Translations under genes and position numbers: made by a program
Assembly: GCA_033398695.1 (NCBI GenBank)
Contig: CM065815.1
Coordinates: forward strand, 8,488,501-8,552,500
DNA length: 64,000 nt
Direction: 5' to 3'
Source of the DNA: Orobanche coerulescens
Taxonomy: Eukaryota > Streptophyta > Magnoliopsida > Lamiales > Orobanchaceae
Part shown: piece by piece, positions 58,501-64,000 of the stretch
Layout: the number at the start of each line of letters is the position of its first letter
Position numbering within the stretch: position 1 is the first letter of the stretch
Notes under the pieces: generated by a model
Databases searched by the model: none
What the model was told of the DNA's origin: nothing
The model's input: only the letters and a program-made list of their open reading frames with translations

Positions 58501-59748
58501 CATTGTTGCGCATCCGTGAGGATGTGGCTCAGGGGAAAGCCCCTGGATTTGTGGTCCACGAGGATGGACTTTTGAGATTTAAGAATCGGTTGTGCGTACC
58601 GGCGAATGACGAGTTGAAAAACTCGATTTTGAGAGAAGCTCATGCTACCCCTTATTCTGTTCATCCGGGGTCCAGCAAAATATACAAGGACTTGAAACAA
58701 AATTACTGGTGGAGTAATATGAAGCGAGAAGTCGCAGAATTTGTTTCGAGATGCTTAACCTGTCAACAAGTTAAGATTGAACATCAGCGACCGGCGGGTA
58801 TGCTGAAACCTCTCCCTATTCCGGAGTGGAAGTGGGAAGACATTTCTATGGATTTCATCACGAGTTTGCCGACGAGTCGTCGTGGCATGAATACGATCTG
58901 GGTGATTGTGGACCGCTTAACTAAATCAGCTCATTTCCTTGAGATCAGGGATACGTGGGGTCCCGAGAGACTGGCTCAGTTGTTCATCAAGGAGGTAGTG
59001 AGACTGCACGGTACTCCTAAGAGTGTCGTTTCCGATCGTGACGGACGATTTGTGTCTCATTTTTGGAAATCAGTTCATCGTGCTATGGGGACTCAGCTCA
59101 ATCTCAGTACCGCCTTTCATCCTCAGTCCGACGGACAATCAGAGAGGACTATACAGACATTAGAGGACATGTTGAGGGCATGCGTCCTCGATTGGAAGGA
59201 GGATTGGGAAGCCCAACTACCACTGATCGAGTTCACGTATAATAATAGTTGGCATGCCTCCATTAAGATGGCACCTTACGAGGCCTTGTACGGTCGTCGT
59301 TGTCGATCTCCTTTGTGTTGGGATGACTTGCCAGAATCAATCGGCACCGAGCCCGATATGCTTATAGCCGACCGGGAGAAGGTAGCTTTGATCAAGGGTC
59401 GTATGTTGTACTTCGAGTCGGCCAATCATATGCAGATAATCGTCGTCGACCACTAGAGTTCGAGACGGGTGACCACGTTTTGGTCAAGGTATCCCCGTGT
59501 CGAGGTATTTTCCATTTCGGAAAATGGGGGAAGTTGAGTCCGAGATTCATTGGACCGTTTCAAATTTTGGATCGAGTAGGCGAGTTAGCTTATCGATTGG
59601 CTTTACCTCCGGCATTGAGCCGAATTCATAATGTGTTTCACGTCTCTCAGTTGCGGAAGTATGTTGCCGACCCGAGTCACATACTTCAGTTCGACGAAAT
59701 CGAGATCGCGGATGATCATTCGTACGAGGAGCGTCCTGTACGAGTGTT
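55550..59748 (+). pseudogene. gag-pol polyprotein of element E (deleted and expanded)
   Basis: Fragments run in order. Gag start 55550-55695 (ends DPLTFMQ then stop), with much of the gag core missing. Zinc-knuckle region 55940-56060 (HHCFNCG; CYNCGNFGHKARFC). Protease region about 56200-56480, unreadable in one frame. Minisatellite 56640-57030. RT about 57090-57700, partly broken before 57397, with [12 protein letters not shown] and FIDDIL (about 57565). RNase H to about 58330, with a stop at 58042-58044 where F has Gln. Integrase 58500-59450 with HPGSSKIYKDL, CLTCQQVK and the core, then the GPF module (about 59540-59610). The chromodomain is deleted. From 57397 on it is very close to F. It would have been a standard Tekay-type polyprotein. 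Confidence 0.9.
56640..57030 (+). repeat. 56-bp minisatellite (about 7 copies) inside the E pol region
   Basis: The word CGATTGGCCTT (or close variants) starts at 56680, 56736, 56792, 56848, 56904, 56961 and 57017, a period of 56 bp (57 once). Each unit reads 'aggcaatcgag', 'attcaatcattcattg', then 'ttttcatcgattg'. It lies in the spacer between protease and RT. Because 56 is not a multiple of three, each copy shifts the frame. Confidence 0.93.
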
Positions 59749-61738
59749 GGATACGGCCGTACGCTGCAGGCAGGATGCCTGGCCATTTTTGACGAAGGCG
59801 GGTTACGTCCGTAAGTTTGGCCGGATACGGCCGTATCATCCGAGTTACGGCCGTAAGGTGTGCGGGTACGGTCGTAAGGATGTCGGCGGATATTTTTGAC
59901 GAAGGCGGGTTACGCCCGTAACTCAGGAGCGGTTACGGCCGTAAGTCTGTCGGCAGGCTTTCGGACGAAGCCGAGTTACGGCCGTACGAGTTGGACGGTT
60001 ACGGCCGTAAGGCCTTTGACTTGGAATGTTACGGCCGTAAGAGGGCCGAGTTACGGCCGTAACTTCCGGCAGTATTTAAGGACTCGGCCGGGACACTTTT
60101 CCTCATTTTTCTCACTTCCTTCATCTTGTCCGATAGAGAGAGCTTGAGGGAGATATTTTAACATCATCAATCACTTGTGTATTCGTATTTCATCATCTTA
60201 TTGTTGGGAAGCTTGGATAGTCGATTTAACACGTTTTCATTGGATCGAAGTGGTTGGATCTTCAAGAGGTAATTTCTTCAACACCTTGGATTTCGATTTT
60301 GTGTTGAGATATGATGTTTTGGACGTTATAATCATGTTATATGAAGGGATATGTATATGATTTTGAGTTTGTATAAGGATTCATTGGATTATTGAGGGAT
60401 TATTCAAGAACACTTTGATTATCGAGTTGAAATTGGGGGTTTTCGATTAATTGTCGTTATAATCACGTTTTTAGATATTCGTTTTGGATTATTAATCGTA
60501 TTGAAGATGTTTTGTTGGTTTGAAACACTTCTTGGGGGATTTGATATTGGTATATTGAGGTTTGATTGTAAACAATCGGAGTTTGGACGCAACGTGTTTG
60601 ATTTAATGCCTCAATGGACTTGGTTTAGTCGTATCGACGTGTTGAGTTCGTTATATTCATGTTTGTTACGTATGTTGAACGGATTGTTGGTTATTGTGTT
60701 ATTCAAGGTTGTTCGAGCGACCGATATCTCTATTAGGACGTTGTTCGTGGAAGGATAATTGTCACCGGTGTTGTGTAAGTTAATTCTTACTCGGTTAAAA
60801 GGATATTCATCCCTTTTGTTGTTGTTCATTCATAATCATAACTCATTCATCAGTGTATTAACCGTATCAAACTTGTTATTGTCAATTAATCACTTCAGTC
60901 ATAAGGAACGACGGTTCCAATCTTTTCATTGAGCTGTCATTTATTTCACTACCATTCCACCTCGGTGAGTCATTATTCATTTTTGATGTCACTTTTGTTA
61001 TATCGTGGCATTTCGGGTCATACTGGCGTGCCGGTTGGTATGTGTTGGATTTTCATGTCGGGCACGTTTAAGTCGTGTGTTGGTTGTTGGCCTCACATTG
61101 GACTGTGCACACGAGTCATATTGTCTCGTGAGATTGATTAGGTACAAGACCACACGTGTATTCGATCGATACTCGTTGGTGGCCTGTGCACGGACACATT
61201 TCCATCCCGGGCGTAGTGTGGTACCACCCTTTGAGCCGTACTGTTAGTTGATTCATATAGCATGTTTGATTGCGTATGTTTCGACAGGATATTTCATAAC
61301 TTCAGATATAATCATGATTCTGTATTTTCAACCCTTGAGGATTGTTGTTACGTAATCGACCCGGCCGGGATTTTATTTTTCAGGTCATGGCAAGGCAAAA
61401 GCACGGGAATAGCATGTTGATGTCGAGGAGTCCCAGTGATACTAGTAGGGGGCCCCGATCTTTCAGTTATTCATGCTATTGTCCTTTATTTTCCGCTGCA
61501 GACTTTCATTTGGATACTCCGTTTCATTCAGTGTTGTGTATTTTATCTTCATATAAAATACACTAGTATTCGGTATTGTCCTAGTGTGTTGTAACTAAAC
61601 TCCTTATCGGAGTAATTATTGTTGTAATGTGGTTCGGTACTACATTTATCCTGTGTAATTCATTCATTTTCATTTGCCTGGTGGGTCCCAGTTGGGGATC
61701 TACGGCACTGTAATATCCGTCTAGTTTGGGGTGTTACA
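59749..61738 (+). repeat. Element E 3' LTR (5'-truncated)
   Basis: It matches 53015-55008 almost exactly. Its start is fused to the pol sequence at a GGA microhomology (59749-59751). U3 upstream of this point, the polypurine tract and the chromodomain are missing. TATA-like word at about 60072-60080. Confidence 0.9.
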
Positions 61739-63210
61739 ATTAGCAAGTTCTATTCAATAATGATCCTTTCAGTTCCGTTTCATTTATTTTCTTTCATACA
61801 CTACATATAATCAATAGAAACACTATATTATGGTTCCTGTATTCCTTTTCTAAATCCTTGACAATCATTTCTTTAAATCAAACGCTAACGAGCACCATCG
61901 ACCAAAATGGCACACGACTCTTTTTCAATGGGTCGATTCCGATAAGAAAATGCTGAGCTCATCCCAAAATTCACCAACAAATATTTTCCACATATTTCAG
62001 AAATGCCCATTTTCCAAATAACGAATTGCAATCTCCTCCACTACATCAACGTCTCACTTACTATTGTGCCGGCCGATTGAAATTGCGTTCCGACGGTTCA
62101 ACTGAATCGTTTTATACCTCTAACTCACCCCAAGTGTGTTCTACCGTATTTTACCCATGTGTTACCCGAAGATGGTACAAGAGAATCGAATATTCACAGC
62201 GGTCACACATAAACATGGCTTACATTCAGTCTCGTGAACTGATGTAATTTGTTTTTTACCTGGTGCTCATGATATTCTCTTCACCGAATCCCCGCCACTT
62301 TAAGGACCGCATGCATACTATAGGTTCCAGAAGACAAAACATGCAAATGCAAAAAAAATCCTTAAATGGATAGAAGAAAGAGCCTCCTCGACACGTTGAG
62401 CAAGGCATTTATTTCTCTTTAAAACATTCAAAGTCACATATTTTTTATACATAATATATATATATATATATATATTCAATCATTTGTAATTAGTCCATGC
62501 CTTGAAAGGAATTAGCAAGTTCTATTCAGTTATGATCCTTTCAGTTCCGTTCCATTTATTTTCTTTCATCCACTACATATAATCAATAGAAACACTATAT
62601 TATGTTTCGTGAACTCCTTTTCTAAAGCCTTCACAATCATTTCATTAAATTAAATGCTAACGAGCACCATCGACCAAAATGGCACACGACTCTTTTTCAA
62701 TGGGTTGATTCTGATAATAAAAGGCTGAGCTCATCCCAAAATTTACCAACAAATATTTTCCACATATTTCAAAAACGCCCCTTTTTCAAATAACGAATTG
62801 CAATCTCCTCCACTACATCAATGTCTCACTTACTATTGTGCCGGCCGATCGAAATTGCGTTCCGACGGTTCAACTGAATCTTTTGATACCTCTAACTCAC
62901 CCAAAGTGTCTTGTACCCTATTTTACCCTTGTGTTACACGAAGATGGTACAACAGAATCGAATATTCACAGCAGTCAAACATAAACATGGCTTACATTCA
63001 GTCTCGTGAACTGATGCAATTTTTTTTTTACCTGGTGCTCATGATATTCTCTTCACCGAATCCCCCCCACTTTAAAGACCGCATGCATACTACAGGTTCC
63101 ATAAGACAAAAAAAATCCTTAAACGGAGAGGAGAAAGAGCGTCATCTACACGTTGAGCAAGGTATTTATTTCTCTATAAAACATCCAAAGTCACATATTT
63201 TTTATACAGA

Positions 63211-63245
<35 letters not shown>

Positions 63246-64000
63246 CTCAATCATTTGTAATTAGCCCATGCCTTGAAAGGAATTAGCAAGTTCTATTAAG
63301 TTATGATCATTTCAGTTCCGTTCCATTTATTTTCTTCCATCCACTACATATAACCAATAGAAACACTATATTATGTTTCCTGTACTCCTTTTCTAAAGCC
63401 TTCACAATCATTTCTTTAAATCAAACATTAACGAGCAACATCGACCAAAATGGTACACGACTCTTTTTCAGTGGGTCGATTCCGATAAGAAAATGCTGAG
63501 CTCATCCCAAAATTCACCAACAAATATTTTTCACATATTTCAAAAATGCCCCTTTTCCAAATAATGAATTGCAATCTCCTCCACTACATCAATGCTCACT
63601 TACTATTGTACCGGCCGATCGAAATTACGTTCCGACGGTTCAACTGAATCGTTTGATACCTCTCACTCACCCCAAGTGTGTTGTATTTGTGTTACCCGTA
63701 GATGGTACAAGAGGATCGAATATTCACAGTGGTCACACATAAACATGGCTTACATTCAGTCTCGTGAACTGATGTAATTTGTTTTTTACCTGCTGCTCAT
63801 GTAAATGCAAAAAAAGATACTACAAGTTCCAGAAGACAAAACATGCAAATGCAAAAAAAAAAAAAAATCCTTAAATGGATAGGAGAAAGAGTCTCCTCTA
63901 CATGTTGAGCAAGACATTTATTTCTCTTTAAAACATCCAAAGTCACATACTTTTGATACATAATACATACAAACATATATATATATATATATATATATAT
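61739..64000. repeat. Satellite array, segment 4 (three units to window end)
   Basis: Anchors at 62265, 63037 and 63795 (periods 772 and 758). The first two units carry A-type and B-type diagnostic words as at 8622 and 9408, and the third is C-like. AT tracts occur at about 62454-62474, 63215-63241 and 63976-64000. The array runs on beyond the window. The third unit has a local deletion and duplication around 63800-63850. Confidence 0.9.

Larger units (their letters stand above)
52408..61738 (+). mobile_element. LTR retrotransposon E (Ty3/gypsy, sister of F), damaged
   Basis: The 5' LTR is 52408-55008 and the 3' LTR is about 59749-61738, lacking its first roughly 606 bp. The target duplication ATTAG lies at 52403-52407 and 61739-61743. 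Coding sequences and LTR ends are closely related to F. The gag part is shrunk by deletions, a minisatellite lies between protease and RT, and a deletion fuses pol directly to the 3' LTR. The shared LTR parts are nearly identical. Confidence 0.92.

Noticed and set aside
1..64000. tRNA, rRNA or snRNA genes
   Set aside because: No cloverleaf-like or rRNA-like conserved sequence was noticed. The only tRNA-related words are the short primer-binding sites next to the LTRs. A dedicated scan was not possible.

Overview
The window is a block of plant heterochromatin with no intact host gene. It is probably an angiosperm, because it holds Tekay/Del-type chromovirus LTR retrotransposons (Ty3/gypsy, initiator-Met tRNA primer sites), a Copia remnant, hAT-like and MULE-like elements and long AT microsatellites. 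The species cannot be named from the sequence.

Layout. 1-5084: an old mosaic. It holds a truncated Copia gag-protease-integrase pseudogene (minus strand), a direct duplication of its LTR-like flank, a hAT-like MITE at 1543-2020, and fragments of a dispersed repeat called H here. From about 5085 to 64000 the substrate is one tandem satellite with a unit of about 760-830 bp. It is visible at 5085-9942, 30620-31200, 52354-52407 and 61739-64000, and nested insertions split it. Part of it has a dimeric higher-order pattern (A-B units, about 1.6 kb).

Insertions into the satellite. (1) Element B, 9943-30619, minus strand: a gag-only, right-truncated LTR element. Its left LTR carries a hAT MITE (11228-11899, 8-bp target duplication) and a Pack-MULE-like element (about 13811-15464) with a captured NOP14-like exon. 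Its right LTR carries element C (18591-28450, plus strand, gag-pol with many lesions). (2) Repeat H, a TIR element in the satellite's AT microsatellite (31201-31737 plus 52347-52353). It is split by element D (31738-52341), a non-coding LTR element with TTTAG target duplications. D contains solo LTR G (34958-37256, TTATG) and element F (41982-52018, minus strand, CATAA, nearly complete gag-pol with stop codons). (3) Element E, 52408-61738, plus strand, ATTAG: gag-pol damaged by deletions and by a 56-bp minisatellite. No element is autonomous as read, although paired LTRs are very similar, which suggests trans-mobilised defective copies, assembly errors, or both.

Main observation. The U3 promoters of C, D, E, F and G carry dense arrays of 12-bp palindromic or near-palindromic words, placed upstream of the TATA box; B has a small cluster near its U3 end. 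There are three flavours of one architecture: TAGCG-N2-CGCTA in C, F and G; TTACG-TA-CGTAA in B and D; TTACG-GC-CGTAA in E. E and F are sister copies by coding region and LTR ends, yet carry different flavours, and B and D hold hybrid words. This looks like a rapidly turning-over promoter code, possibly sites for a DNA-binding protein, shared by otherwise distinct retrotransposons.
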